A stretch of DNA of 64,000 nucleotides, taken from contig CAJQSE010000005.1 of assembly GCA_905612485.1 (NCBI GenBank), forward strand, positions 24,848 through 88,847, given 5' to 3'. Each line of letters begins with the position of its first letter. Position 1 is the first letter of the stretch. The notes under the pieces were generated by a model. The model ran no database searches. It had not been told where the DNA came from and was given only the letters and a program-made list of their open reading frames with translations. Below, one piece after another: positions 52,512-61,401 of this stretch. Source of the DNA: an uncultured Candidatus Nitrosopumilus sp. (GTDB lineage Archaea > Thermoproteota > Nitrososphaeria > Nitrososphaerales > Nitrosopumilaceae). The position numbers and the translations under genes were made by a program.

Positions 52512-53069
52512 ATGTCTGAATCGAATCAAATAGATATTAATTCATTACATAATACAGTTTTACGAGAAACTGAAAATGATTCTTTATTAGAAATAAAACC
52601 AAATTTTTATCGAAACTTGTCTGATTTTATTGGAAATTTAAGAAAACAAGAATTTGATGGTATAGAAAATAAAATTAAAGATACAATGATAGAAATGGCA
52701 AGTGAATTAACATCATTACTCATACATATTAGATTAGAGAAAATTTCTAATTCTAATGATTTTGATATTAGTTATCTTCTTGATGAAGAAAAATTCATTT
52801 TAGATTCACGAGAAGAACAAAATGAAAGAACGGAAATGATTCTATCTGCAACAATTAACGGAAAATCAAAATTCCTTGAATCATTAGCTGAAAATCACAA
52901 AATTAAGAAAGTTGTAATTAGATTTCTTAGTGAAGTAGACGAAATTATAGGTGCAGATCTTGAAAAATATGGACCATTTAAGATAGAAGACATAGCTACA
53001 ATCCCCTATGAAAATGCTCAGGCTTTAATTGCTAAAAAAATTGCAACTAAGGTTAGATGGGAAGATTAG
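52512..53069 (+). CDS. GINS complex protein Gins51 (Sld5/Psf1-like)
   Basis: The 185-residue protein has an N-terminal helical A-domain ('FYRNLSDFIGNLRKQEFDGIENKIK', with the 'LLDEEKFI' helix) and a C-terminal B-domain 'KVVIRFLSEVDEIIGADLEKYGPFKIEDIATIPYENAQALIAKKIATKV'. The latter matches Gins51, whose B-domain follows the A-domain. GINS binds MCM and Cdc45/RecJ in the replicative helicase. It lies in the same region as the polymerase and Cdc6 genes. No Gins23 gene is seen. Confidence 0.85.
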   Translation: MSESNQIDINSLHNTVLRETENDSLLEIKPNFYRNLSDFIGNLRKQEFDGIENKIKDTMIEMASELTSLLIHIRLEKISNSNDFDISYLLDEEKFILDSREEQNERTEMILSATINGKSKFLESLAENHKIKKVVIRFLSEVDEIIGADLEKYGPFKIEDIATIPYENAQALIAKKIATKVRWED

Positions 53070-53100
53070 GTAGAAATTATACCTATTATCTTTACAGATT

Positions 53101-53385
53101 ATGTCTCATACTGGAGTAGATGTTATTGATTTTCTCTTTTATACAATTTATCCAGTAATTGGAATTTTCATTGTTGAAATCATTAGTAGATTAATCAAAC
53201 TTCCAAAATGGATTAAACTTTGGACTCAGGCAGTTGTATCTGTAGCTTTTGGTACTTACTATTGGTTTATTCTACCTGCACCACAAAATTTTCCATTAAC
53301 TGCTATGGTTATGTTTGCATTAGCAATTGCCTTGATTTATCAAGGAAGACGAGCTAAAATTTCACCTGAAAAAAGTCCTTACTAA
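53101..53385 (+). CDS. Small multi-helix membrane protein, function unknown
   Basis: Three hydrophobic helices ('VIDFLFYTIYPVIGIFIVEII', 'LWTQAVVSVAFGTYYWFIL', 'PLTAMVMFALAIALIYQ') end in a basic tail (GRRAKISPEKSPY). It is 31 bp downstream of Gins51 and may be co-transcribed with it. No family recognised. Confidence 0.6.
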   Translation: MSHTGVDVIDFLFYTIYPVIGIFIVEIISRLIKLPKWIKLWTQAVVSVAFGTYYWFILPAPQNFPLTAMVMFALAIALIYQGRRAKISPEKSPY

Positions 53386-53391
53386 TTTTTA

Positions 53392-53610
53392 TTATTTTCC
53401 AAAAATTCGTTTAAAGATACTTCCTTTACTTTTATTTCCATCACGAATTATTTTTTTCTCTCCAAATTTTTCTGATCTAATTTGTCGTAATTTTACACAT
53501 CTATGTTCTTCTGGAAGTCTATGTTCCGTACAAAATGGATCCTTACAATAACTACAATGAAATGGCATCTCTGTTAAATCCCCACAATAAGCACAATTTT
53601 CAGATATCAT
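53392..53610 (-). CDS. AN1-type zinc-finger protein
   Basis: The N-terminal 40 residues follow the AN1 pattern: 'CAYCGDLTEMPFHCSYCKDPFCTEHRLPEEHRC', with two zinc ions expected from the Cys/His set. A basic tail follows. In eukaryotes AN1 fingers occur in ubiquitin and stress-response proteins; archaeal ones are short and uncharacterised. Single gene between the convergent membrane-protein gene and the SDR gene. Confidence 0.88.
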   Translation of the reverse strand: MISENCAYCGDLTEMPFHCSYCKDPFCTEHRLPEEHRCVKLRQIRSEKFGEKKIIRDGNKSKGSIFKRIFGK

Positions 53611-53723
53611 AAGTTAGTGTAGGTTTTTTCTTTTAAAAAACTTATTAAAATTTTAGTAACTTACTACCATCTAATATTTCTAAACATTTTTAGTATTGTT
53701 GATGAAAATTTCGATGATAACTA

Positions 53724-54464
53724 ATGATTAATGGTAAAATTGCAATAATTACTGGAGCAAGTAGCGGTATTGGGGAAGCTACTGCTTTAACACTGGCCAA
53801 AGCTGGTGTTAAAGTTGCAATTGGTGCTAGAAGAATAGAAAGATTGGAAGAATTATCAAAAAAAATTATTGCTAATGGTGGAGAGGTATTCTTTCAAAAA
53901 TTAGATGTAACAAAAAATGAAGAATGTAAAAATTTTGCTAAAGCAGTTTTGGATAAATGGGGTTCAATTGATATTTTAGTAAATAATGCAGGTCTAATGC
54001 CATTAAGCTTTTTTAAAAATCTCAAAATTGATGAATGGGATAGAATGATAGATGTAAACATTAAAGGCGTGTTGTATTGTACAGCCTCAGTTATTTCTCA
54101 TATGAAAGAAAAAAAATCTGGACATATAGTTAATCTTTCATCTGTAGCTGGTAGAGTTGTATTTCCTGCTGGTAGTGTTTATTGTGCAACAAAATTTGCT
54201 GTAGCTGCATTTACAGAAGGATTAAGACAAGAATTTAGTGTTCGTTCTAATATTCGAGTAACTAGTATTGAACCTGGAATAGTTGCAACTGAACTTACTG
54301 ATACAATTACTGATGAATCCCTTCAGCAATTTGTAGAAAATGGAAAAAAGATGGAAACTTTACAAGCACAAGATATTGCAAATGCAATTTTATATGCAGT
54401 AGATTCTCCATCACATGTTAATGTCAATGAAATTTTAATTAGACCTACAACCCAAGAAAAATAA
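53724..54464 (+). CDS. Short-chain dehydrogenase/reductase
   Basis: This SDR has 'IAIITGASSGIGEATALTLA' for cofactor binding, 'ILVNNAGLMPLSFF', 'IVNLSSVAGRVVFPAGSVYCATKFAV' with the catalytic Ser, Tyr and Lys, and 'RVTSIEPGIVATELTD'. Arg-Arg after beta-2 ('GARRIERLEEL') suggests NADP. It resembles the clavulanate-dehydrogenase-like/YdfG-type group. The TTG start of the flavoprotein gene comes two bases after its stop, so the pair is an operon. The natural substrate is unknown. Confidence 0.9.
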   Translation: MINGKIAIITGASSGIGEATALTLAKAGVKVAIGARRIERLEELSKKIIANGGEVFFQKLDVTKNEECKNFAKAVLDKWGSIDILVNNAGLMPLSFFKNLKIDEWDRMIDVNIKGVLYCTASVISHMKEKKSGHIVNLSSVAGRVVFPAGSVYCATKFAVAAFTEGLRQEFSVRSNIRVTSIEPGIVATELTDTITDESLQQFVENGKKMETLQAQDIANAILYAVDSPSHVNVNEILIRPTTQEK

Positions 54465-54465
54465 G

Positions 54466-55614
54466 TTGTCAAATATTCCCCATGTTGTAATTTTAGGAGG
54501 AGGATTTGGTGGCCTTTCTGCAGCTAACGAAATAAGAAATTCATTAGATTCATCTAAAGTGAAAATTACAATTATTGATAAAAAAGACTGGTTTATGGTT
54601 GGATATGCACAATTATGGATCATGAATGGAACTAGAACTTTTGAAAATTCTATTGGTTCATTAAATGAATTACCAAAAAAACAAATTAATTTTATTAAAG
54701 ATGAAATTATTGAAATTAATCCAGAAAACAATTTTGTAAAAACAAAATCTGAAAATATTCCATTTGATTTTCTTATAATTTCTATGGGTGCAGTATTGGC
54801 ACCTGAAAAGATATCAGGTTTAATAGAAAATGGATTTAATTTGTATGATCATAACCAACTCAATGAAATTAATCAGAAATTGAATAAAATAGAATCTGGA
54901 AAAATTGCTATTGTCATTATGGGAATGCCTTACAAATGTCCCCCAGCACCTTTTGAGGCTAGTTTACTAGTTGATTCAATGCTTAGAAAGAGAGGAATAC
55001 GAGATTCTGTACAAATTGACTTTTACAGTCCTGCACCAATTACATTACCGGCAGCAGGTCCTGAAGTAAGTAAAAAAATTCTTGATTTAGTAAACTCAGA
55101 AAAAATTACTTTTCATAATTCTCAAAAAATTAAGCGTGTAGAATCTAAAAAATTAATTTTTGAAAATGATGAATACCATTTTGATATTCTTTTAGCAATT
55201 CCGCCACATATTGCACCTAAAGTAATTTATGATTCTAATTTAGCAAAAGAACCAGGATTTATTCCGATTGATAGGAATTGTAAAACACCATTTGAAAATA
55301 TTTTTGCAGTTGGTGATGTGACAAGCTTATCAGTTACTGATTCCATAGTAGTACCAAAAGCAGGAATTTTTGCTGAAGGTGAAGGAATTACAGTTGCAAA
55401 AAATATCATTTCAAAACTTGAATCAAAAGAAACATCTGTTTTGTTTGATGGTAAAGGTGGATGCTTTTTAGAATCTGGCAGGGATACTGCTTCAGTACTT
55501 GAAGTAGATATGTTTACAAATGAAAAACCTTCTACCAAATTAACAGAATCTACCAAAGATAATCTATCTAAAAAATTAGATTTTGAAAAAGAAAGACTAT
55601 CAAAATGGTTATGA
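54466..55614 (+). CDS. SQR/FCSD-like FAD oxidoreductase
   Basis: 'VVILGGGFGGLSAANEIRN' binds FAD, 'YDHNQLNEINQKLNKI' and 'IAIVIMGMPYKCPPAPFEASLLVDSML' match the sulfide:quinone oxidoreductase/flavocytochrome c family, and 'NIFAVGDVTSLSV' is the late FAD motif. Two of the catalytic cysteines seem kept: C in 'YKCPPAPFEA' and C in 'GKGGCFLESG'. The third (N-terminal) cysteine of classical SQR is not seen. Sulfide or another thiol could be oxidised, but a different NDH-2-like role is possible. TTG start at 54466, right after the SDR gene. Confidence 0.78.
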   Translation: MSNIPHVVILGGGFGGLSAANEIRNSLDSSKVKITIIDKKDWFMVGYAQLWIMNGTRTFENSIGSLNELPKKQINFIKDEIIEINPENNFVKTKSENIPFDFLIISMGAVLAPEKISGLIENGFNLYDHNQLNEINQKLNKIESGKIAIVIMGMPYKCPPAPFEASLLVDSMLRKRGIRDSVQIDFYSPAPITLPAAGPEVSKKILDLVNSEKITFHNSQKIKRVESKKLIFENDEYHFDILLAIPPHIAPKVIYDSNLAKEPGFIPIDRNCKTPFENIFAVGDVTSLSVTDSIVVPKAGIFAEGEGITVAKNIISKLESKETSVLFDGKGGCFLESGRDTASVLEVDMFTNEKPSTKLTESTKDNLSKKLDFEKERLSKWL

Positions 55615-55824
55615 TGTATCTTCTTGATTTGTCTCTTTAGTTAGATGTTCTAGTATAGCTTTAACTTCAACACCCAAATCTTGATTATTTTTTGACAAGT
55701 TTAATTTTTCAGCAATACCATTTTTAAAATCTAGATTTTCTGTCTCTATGCTTCTTTTTTGAATACAATCTGTATGATCTTTATCAGTGGCTGAAATTTT
55801 ATGACAAATATTACATATTTTCAT
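55609..55824 (-). CDS. Small CxxC protein, function unknown
   Basis: 'MKICNICHKISATDKDHTDC' holds two CxxC-like cysteines and a DxC that could bind zinc. The rest is charged and helical ('NNQDLGVEVKAILEHLTKE'). It overlaps the convergent flavoprotein gene by 6 bp. I do not recognise a family. Confidence 0.55.
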   Translation of the reverse strand: MKICNICHKISATDKDHTDCIQKRSIETENLDFKNGIAEKLNLSKNNQDLGVEVKAILEHLTKETNQEDTS

Positions 55825-55880
55825 AATTTTTATTTGTTAATAGGACGATTTAATAATTTCATTTTGTGCCTGTGAAACTA

Positions 55881-55954
55881 GGGATCGTAGTCTAGCTTGG
55901 TATGATACTAGCCTGGGGGGCTAGTGGTCGCAGGTTCGAATCCTGCCGATCCCA
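55881..55954 (+). tRNA. tRNA-Pro (anticodon GGG)
   Basis: GGGATCG...CGATCCC closes the acceptor stem, followed by discriminator A and no encoded CCA. The anticodon arm is CTAGC-CTGGGGG-GCTAG (loop with GGG at 34-36), and the T-arm is GCAGG-TTCGAAT-CCTGC. The D-arm is GTC...GAT with one mismatch and has the GG of the D-loop. No intron is visible. The stop codon of the minus-strand kinase gene begins at the next base. CCA must be added by the nucleotidyltransferase encoded nearby. Confidence 0.95.
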
Positions 55955-56716
55955 TTATAATTTCAAAACTTTGAGTAAATTTTCAAAATTTTCTCTTGTT
56001 TTTTCTTGTTTGTATGATTTTAAGGCATTAATAATTTTTTTTTTGGAGGAATTTTTGTAGATTTTTTGAGCTTGTTTTGCAATACCTGATCCAATAAAAA
56101 ATGCTTGAGTTATTGATGTAACATTTGAAGGCTTTCTATTTGTGCTAGAACTTTCAAAATCAATTAAAGAAACTTTTGTTTTACCTACAATAACATGCTT
56201 TGAAATATTACTTAATTCACCATGATCAAATCCAATTTGATCTAATCTATAACAATCTTCTAAAGCACTTTTTATTGTAGATTTTAATTTTTTTACACTA
56301 CCAGATCCTTTCAACATTCCAATCCAATTACTAAATTTTTCTCCTTCAATGTATTCCATGATTAAGAAATTTTTACTTGCATCAATTATTTTTGGACCAA
56401 CATTAATTGAATTTACTAATTTTAATAACACAGCTTCATTTTTCATATTTTCTCTTTGAGAATCAGTTCTTCTAATTTTTAATGCAACTTTTTTATTTCC
56501 TCTTTTTACAAGTACTACAATACCAACGTATCCTTTTCCTAAAATTGCTAAACTTCCAATTGTAGTGGGACCTGTTAAACAAATTGATTTTATTTTTAAT
56601 TTTTCTAATTCATTAATTCTTGATTTAATTTGACGATTAGTTGCATTTGGATATCCTAAAATATTTGAATATGGTTCTTCTGTAAATTTTTTAATTGAAA
56701 TGAAGGAGTGTGCCAT
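55955..56716 (-). CDS. RIO-like protein kinase
   Basis: The kinase core has 'GKGYVGIVVLV' (Gly-rich loop), 'KVALKIRRTD' (the K of beta-3), 'LIMEYIEGEKFSNWIG', a catalytic loop 'GFDHGELSNISKHVIVG' and the metal-binding 'VSLIDFESS' (DFE rather than DFG, as in RIO and Kae1-linked kinases). Length is 253. Targets may be ribosome- or RNA-related by analogy with RIO kinases, which is inference. Its start overlaps the upstream CCA-enzyme gene by 26 bp, and it ends 0 bp from the tRNA-Pro gene. Confidence 0.8.
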   Translation of the reverse strand: MAHSFISIKKFTEEPYSNILGYPNATNRQIKSRINELEKLKIKSICLTGPTTIGSLAILGKGYVGIVVLVKRGNKKVALKIRRTDSQRENMKNEAVLLKLVNSINVGPKIIDASKNFLIMEYIEGEKFSNWIGMLKGSGSVKKLKSTIKSALEDCYRLDQIGFDHGELSNISKHVIVGKTKVSLIDFESSSTNRKPSNVTSITQAFFIGSGIAKQAQKIYKNSSKKKIINALKSYKQEKTRENFENLLKVLKL

Positions 56717-58022
56717 CTACTGAAATCAATTCAGCTACTTCCTCTTTAATTGATTTACTTAGAGTTTTATTTCCTACAAATACCTTAAAACCTCGTTTAA
56801 AATCATTTTGAAGGCCTTTTGGTATGCCTACTTGAAGATTTTTTTTCAAAAATTCTTTCATAAAACTTTCAGCATCAATATGTTTTCTTTTTTCTAGTGA
56901 AATTATTTTTCTATTATTTCCAACCCATACTAATTCAGCATCTTTAAGATTTTTAGAAATAAAACTATGCGTACTATCTTCTCTAAAGAATTCTGGTCCT
57001 TTCTTTTGATATATTTCAGCTATTTTTGTAGATTCTAAAAAGAAAATGAGATAAGCCTCTTTTTGTTGATCTGTATGAGATTTACTTCTAAGTACAGTAA
57101 ATCCTCCTAATTCTAACTGTGTAGATAATGTTGAAGTTGCTCTTTTAATTTGCCCCCAAATAATATCTGGACTTCTGGTTTTAAATTCAAATTTTACAAC
57201 TAGTAAATTATTCCAAAATTTATTTGATATTTTTAATTTTTTAGTTTTAAAAAATTCTAAACTTGGTTTTTGTTTTAATGCTCTACAAATAAGAATAAAC
57301 TTTCCAATGTTTTCATTTGAAATGGCAGCAGCTAAATTTCTATTACTATCAATTGGATCAATTACAACTATTGATGTATCAAAACATTTTGATGTTTTTC
57401 CAATAATTTGATTTTCTTTAATTTTTGATATTGATTTTATTAAATTTTCAAAACTTCCAAATTCTAAAATTAAAACTTCTGAAATATATCCACTAAATCC
57501 TTGTTTTGCAATTTCTGCACCATAGATTTTATTAGATTTTAAAAATGTCTTGAGAATTCTAACTTCATTTTTCATTTTTAAGGTCAATGATTTTTTCATA
57601 AATTTTGTGTGGAATGGTGATCTATCTGCAGCACTTTTCCATTCACCAATTTTGACATCATAACATGGTACAATGTTAATTTTAGTATCTTTAATTTTAG
57701 CTTCAACATAAGGATGTTGGGAATATCTAACATATGGAGAATATTTTTTTAGTGATTCAAAACCTATTTCTTTTGAAATATTTTCTAATTTTTCCTCAGA
57801 AATATTTTTTTGAAATTTGATAAAAATATCAATATCTGCATTTTTTGATAACCATGTATCTTTAGCATATGAACCTCCAAATTCCAATTCTATTACTTCA
57901 GAATATTTTTGAATTTCTTTTTTAACTAATTTGTATACTTTATCTGCAATTTCTTTTTTTGACTTTTGAATTACTTTAGATGGAATTGTCGTTTTTCCAA
58001 TTTTAGAAATAATTTGTTTCAT
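56691..58022 (-). CDS. cca: CCA tRNA nucleotidyltransferase, archaeal class I
   Basis: From ATG 58022 (MKQIISKIG) the protein carries the nucleotidyltransferase motif 'EFGGSYAKDTWLSKNADIDIFIKF' (G-G-S...D-x-D), and the tail and body domains of the archaeal CCA enzyme ('YVRYSQHPYVEAKIK', 'FHTKFMKKSL'). It adds CCA to tRNA 3' ends. The track ORF runs six codons further upstream. Length (443) is typical. It overlaps the kinase gene by 26 bp. Confidence 0.92.
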   Translation of the reverse strand: MKQIISKIGKTTIPSKVIQKSKKEIADKVYKLVKKEIQKYSEVIELEFGGSYAKDTWLSKNADIDIFIKFQKNISEEKLENISKEIGFESLKKYSPYVRYSQHPYVEAKIKDTKINIVPCYDVKIGEWKSAADRSPFHTKFMKKSLTLKMKNEVRILKTFLKSNKIYGAEIAKQGFSGYISEVLILEFGSFENLIKSISKIKENQIIGKTSKCFDTSIVVIDPIDSNRNLAAAISNENIGKFILICRALKQKPSLEFFKTKKLKISNKFWNNLLVVKFEFKTRSPDIIWGQIKRATSTLSTQLELGGFTVLRSKSHTDQQKEAYLIFFLESTKIAEIYQKKGPEFFREDSTHSFISKNLKDAELVWVGNNRKIISLEKRKHIDAESFMKEFLKKNLQVGIPKGLQNDFKRGFKVFVGNKTLSKSIKEEVAELISVDGTLLHFN

Positions 58023-58123
58023 TATTTTACCACTAATCATTTTTTAATTGATTTTATATTAATTTCATTATTTTTACTTATTATCTAATAGTTAACTTCA
58101 TAGACGAGTATTTTTTTTGATAT

Positions 58124-58675
58124 ATGTTGAGTAAACTACTCGTATGTTTAACAGGCATGCCTGGTGCTGGTAAATCTACAATTGCTGAGGGCTTGAAATC
58201 TAAAGGCTATGAAATTATTAATTTAGGAAATGCAGTGCGGGATGAAGCTAAAAATAGAAATCTAGAAGCAAGTAGAGAAAATCTTGGAAAATTAATGTTA
58301 GAACTTAGAGAAAAAAATGGACCTGGTGCAATAGCTGAATTAGTTGAATCAAAAATAAAATCCTCTACTGCAAATGTATTGTTAATTGATGGAGTTAGAT
58401 CCAATGATGAGATACAAGTACTTAGGAAATTTGGAACTGTAAAATTATTAGCAATTCATGCATCTATAGATACTAGATTTAATTTCTTACAAAAAAGAGG
58501 AAGAACTGATGATCCACAAACAAAAGAACATTTCAATGAAAGAGATAATCGTGAATTAGGTGTTGGTATTAGCAATTCTATTGCATTATCTGATTTTGCA
58601 ATATCTAATATTGGTTTAACAAAAAATGAATTAATAACAAAATCATATGAAATAATTCAAAAGTGGATTGAATGA
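58124..58675 (+). CDS. P-loop nucleotide kinase, UPF0200 family
   Basis: 'LVCLTGMPGAGKSTIAEGLKSKGYEIINLGNAVRDEA' has Walker A and the typical UPF0200 'NLGD/A.VR.E' segment. 'LLIDGVRSNDEIQVLRKF' and 'FLQKRGRTDDPQT' follow. The family resembles adenylate or dephospho-CoA kinases; the real substrate is not established. Its stop overlaps the start of the UPF0201 gene (ATGA), a pairing often seen in archaea. Confidence 0.85.
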   Translation: MLSKLLVCLTGMPGAGKSTIAEGLKSKGYEIINLGNAVRDEAKNRNLEASRENLGKLMLELREKNGPGAIAELVESKIKSSTANVLLIDGVRSNDEIQVLRKFGTVKLLAIHASIDTRFNFLQKRGRTDDPQTKEHFNERDNRELGVGISNSIALSDFAISNIGLTKNELITKSYEIIQKWIE

Positions 58676-59067
58676 ATATTCCAAGTCTTAGTTGCAAAAT
58701 AGAAATGTTTTGTACAGTAAATCCTTCTGAATCTATTGAAAAAATAGAAAAAGCAATTTCTAATATTTTTCCGTATTCAATTATAAATAATAATAATTTA
58801 TCAATTAATGCACAATCTAAAGAATTAAGATCTTTTGAAAAAATTTATCAATTTATTCATAATAATAAATTACAAAAAAATTATTTACGTTCACTAGAGG
58901 ATCATTTACAAGATGATACAACATGGTTTTATCTTAATAAACAAGCAGCATTTGTTGAGCAAATAGCAATTTGTGAGGAATCTGATGAATCTCCATTAGG
59001 ACCAATTAAAGTTAGTATAACATCATCTAATATTGATGCAATAATTGACTGGATAGTTTTTGATTAA
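58672..59067 (+). CDS. UPF0201-family RNA-binding-like protein
   Basis: The protein has 'CTVNPSESIEKIEKAISNIFP' at the N-terminus and 'TWFYLNKQAAFVEQIAICEESDESPLGPIKVSI' at the C-terminus, the marks of UPF0201, a ribosomal-L5-like fold with suspected RNA binding. The length (131) is normal. It is coupled to the UPF0200 kinase gene by a 4-bp overlap. The function is not established. Confidence 0.82.
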   Translation: MNIPSLSCKIEMFCTVNPSESIEKIEKAISNIFPYSIINNNNLSINAQSKELRSFEKIYQFIHNNKLQKNYLRSLEDHLQDDTTWFYLNKQAAFVEQIAICEESDESPLGPIKVSITSSNIDAIIDWIVFD

Positions 59068-59151
59068 ATAAAATTAGTTAAAAAAATTAACTCATTATTG
59101 ATTATTTTTTTTAGTTTGAATTTAAAATGAATTTTTTGAGAGTAACATCTA

Positions 59152-59565
59152 ATGTTGATAAAATTAGGCATAATTGCAGCTATTTTGATTTTAGGTGGTA
59201 TGATATTTTCTACAGAAATCACTACATTATTTCCAAGTACATCAGCATTATTAGCTGATTCATTAAAAGATGACATTAATACCCTTAATGAAAAAGTAAC
59301 AAATTCTGCTGAGAATCGTCTAGATACTTCTATTGATAAAACTATTCAAAGTGTTAGTGATAGTGTCTATCAAGGAATTACAGAAACTGGAGATAAATTA
59401 GTTGAAAATGTTAATGAAAAAATCTCTGAAGGAATTACAGAAACTGGAGATAATATTAAAACTCAAATTGTAAAATCAAGTGAATCATCTAAAGAAATTT
59501 TTACAAATGAAGTATCTGGATTTGATCCATTTAGTTTTATAAAAAATTTATTTAAAATTAATTAA
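59152..59565 (+). CDS. Membrane-anchored helical protein with internal repeat, function unknown
   Basis: A hydrophobic N-terminal helix ('[18 protein letters not shown]') is followed by a long amphipathic region with repeats of '[33 protein letters not shown]'. The repeats are of about 22 residues and look like a coiled-coil rod facing outside. It ends with '[10 protein letters not shown]'. It overlaps the convergent RNase Z gene by 8 bp. No family recognised. Confidence 0.65.
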   Translation: MLIKLGIIAAILILGGMIFSTEITTLFPSTSALLADSLKDDINTLNEKVTNSAENRLDTSIDKTIQSVSDSVYQGITETGDKLVENVNEKISEGITETGDNIKTQIVKSSESSKEIFTNEVSGFDPFSFIKNLFKIN

Positions 59566-60457
59566 TTATTACTTCTAAAAGATCTTTTGCAGTAATAACT
59601 GAATTATGAATTTGCTCTGCTTCTATTTTGTGTTCAATTTCATCTTTATATCTTGCAGAAAAATGTGTTAAAATCAAATTTTTTACATTTGCATTTTTTC
59701 CTAACTCCGCAGCTTGTTTTGCTGTTGAATGACACGTATCTTGTGCTTTTTGTTTTTCTTCATCAAGAAATGTAGAATCAAAAACTAAGTAATCACATCC
59801 TCCAAAAAATTTTTCTAATTCTTTTGTTGGCATTGTATCTCCTGAGATTCCTATTTTTTTCCCTGGACGTTTTTTACCTAATACTTGTTCAGGTTTAATT
59901 ATTTTTTCATTATTAGTAATATTTTCTCCATTTTGTAATTTATTCCATAATTCACCTTCTGGTATGCCTAATTTCTTTGCTTTTTCAACATTAAATCTTC
60001 CTGGTTTATCTTTTTCTTCAAATAAATATGAAAATGCAGTTATTGAATGATTTGCTTTTGCTGCATGAATTAAAAATTTATTATTTTCATATATTGTTCC
60101 TTCATTAACAATTGTAATTAAAATAGAAAATGATAATCCAAAATTTAATATTTTAATATTAGCTGCAAGAAATTCATCAATTCCTTTGGGGCCAAAAATT
60201 TCTAGAGATTCAGTTCTATTTTGCATTGACATTGTTTGTAATAATCCTAGAATTCCTACACAATGATCTCCATGCAAATGTGTTACAAATATTTTCATTT
60301 TTTTATTCCATCCCAACCCTGATTTCATATATGAAATCTGTGTAGATTCACCTGCATCAAACATTAGAATTTCACCCTCTCTTTCTAAACAAATGCAAGA
60401 CAATCCCCTTTTTTCTGTTGGTTGTGCAGCTGATGTTCCTAAAAATACTAGTTTCAT
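59558..60457 (-). CDS. rnz: Ribonuclease Z (tRNA 3' processing endonuclease)
   Basis: The metallo-beta-lactamase motifs are '[18 protein letters not shown]' at the start, '[18 protein letters not shown]' (HxHxDH), '[15 protein letters not shown]' and '[12 protein letters not shown]' near the end. '[27 protein letters not shown]' carries the ELAC-type His. It removes the 3' trailer of pre-tRNAs, making the end to which CCA is added. Length is 299. It overlaps the methyltransferase gene by 4 bp. Confidence 0.94.
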   Translation of the reverse strand: MKLVFLGTSAAQPTEKRGLSCICLEREGEILMFDAGESTQISYMKSGLGWNKKMKIFVTHLHGDHCVGILGLLQTMSMQNRTESLEIFGPKGIDEFLAANIKILNFGLSFSILITIVNEGTIYENNKFLIHAAKANHSITAFSYLFEEKDKPGRFNVEKAKKLGIPEGELWNKLQNGENITNNEKIIKPEQVLGKKRPGKKIGISGDTMPTKELEKFFGGCDYLVFDSTFLDEEKQKAQDTCHSTAKQAAELGKNANVKNLILTHFSARYKDEIEHKIEAEQIHNSVITAKDLLEVIIN

Positions 60458-61401
60458 TTAATCAAAATAGTTCTTGTGAGACTTTTATGCCTATAGATCT
60501 GATATTTTTTCAATCCTTTTAATTTCATTTTAGGATCTAATTCTTTTTTATACATTACAGCAATTTTCTTGTTTTTAGGAATAATTGAAATAAATCTTTT
60601 CAAAATTTCTTCAGGTTTTTCTGATGCTTTTGAAGATCTACCATATGGTAAATCAGTAACAATTCCATCAAAATCATTTGATATTTTTACCAATTCTTGA
60701 AAATCTGATTTCAAAATTTTTGATTTGTAATTATTAATCTCAAGATTTTTTTTGGAAATTTCACACATATTTTCATCAAAATCTATTCCAATTGCATTGA
60801 TACCCATAGATTCAGATTCAAGTAATGTTGTACCTGTACCACAAAATGGATCACATAAAGTTTCTCCTTTTTTTAATCCAACTAAATTTATCATAACTCT
60901 TGTCAATTTCCAATCTAATTCATGAGGATATTTTTTACTTTTTTTAGGACGTTTTCTATTTTCATTTTTTTCTGAAAAACCAAAAAAATTTTCTTCATTT
61001 GTAAAAATTAGATATACTGTAATGTCAGGATTTTCTAAATTTACTTTTGCATGTGTAAATTTAGATATCATGTCACCCATAGATCTTTCTAATTCTAATG
61101 TATTCAATTGATTTGATGATAGATTAATTACTCTACATACAAAACTTTTTGTATTTTTTAGAACCTGAAAATTTTCATCATCTAAAAATAATCCTGACAT
61201 TTTTCTTAATATTTGTCCAGAAATTTTTACAAATGTAGCACGTTCCATAATTTTATTCCAATTAGTTTTTGATTGAATTATTATTAGATTTGAAATTATT
61301 TTTATTTTAGCAAACCTATCATACATTTTTACAATTGCAACAACCTCATCAGTTGCAAGTTCTAAATAATCTTTAGATAAAATAAAAAAACTTTCTGGCA
61401 T
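60454..61401 (-). CDS. tRNA (guanine10-N2)-methyltransferase (Trm-G10/Trm11-type)
   Basis: The C-terminal half is a class I SAM methyltransferase ('[31 protein letters not shown]'), with the N-methylase catalytic motif '[12 protein letters not shown]' (D-L-P-Y). The N-terminal ~150 residues fit a THUMP-like RNA-binding region. Archaeal Trm-G10 makes m2G/m2,2G at tRNA position 10. It overlaps rnz by 4 bp and ends one base inside prs, in a compact run with the tRNA genes. Other N2-guanine targets are possible. Confidence 0.82.
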   Translation of the reverse strand: MPESFFILSKDYLELATDEVVAIVKMYDRFAKIKIISNLIIIQSKTNWNKIMERATFVKISGQILRKMSGLFLDDENFQVLKNTKSFVCRVINLSSNQLNTLELERSMGDMISKFTHAKVNLENPDITVYLIFTNEENFFGFSEKNENRKRPKKSKKYPHELDWKLTRVMINLVGLKKGETLCDPFCGTGTTLLESESMGINAIGIDFDENMCEISKKNLEINNYKSKILKSDFQELVKISNDFDGIVTDLPYGRSSKASEKPEEILKRFISIIPKNKKIAVMYKKELDPKMKLKGLKKYQIYRHKSLTRTILIK

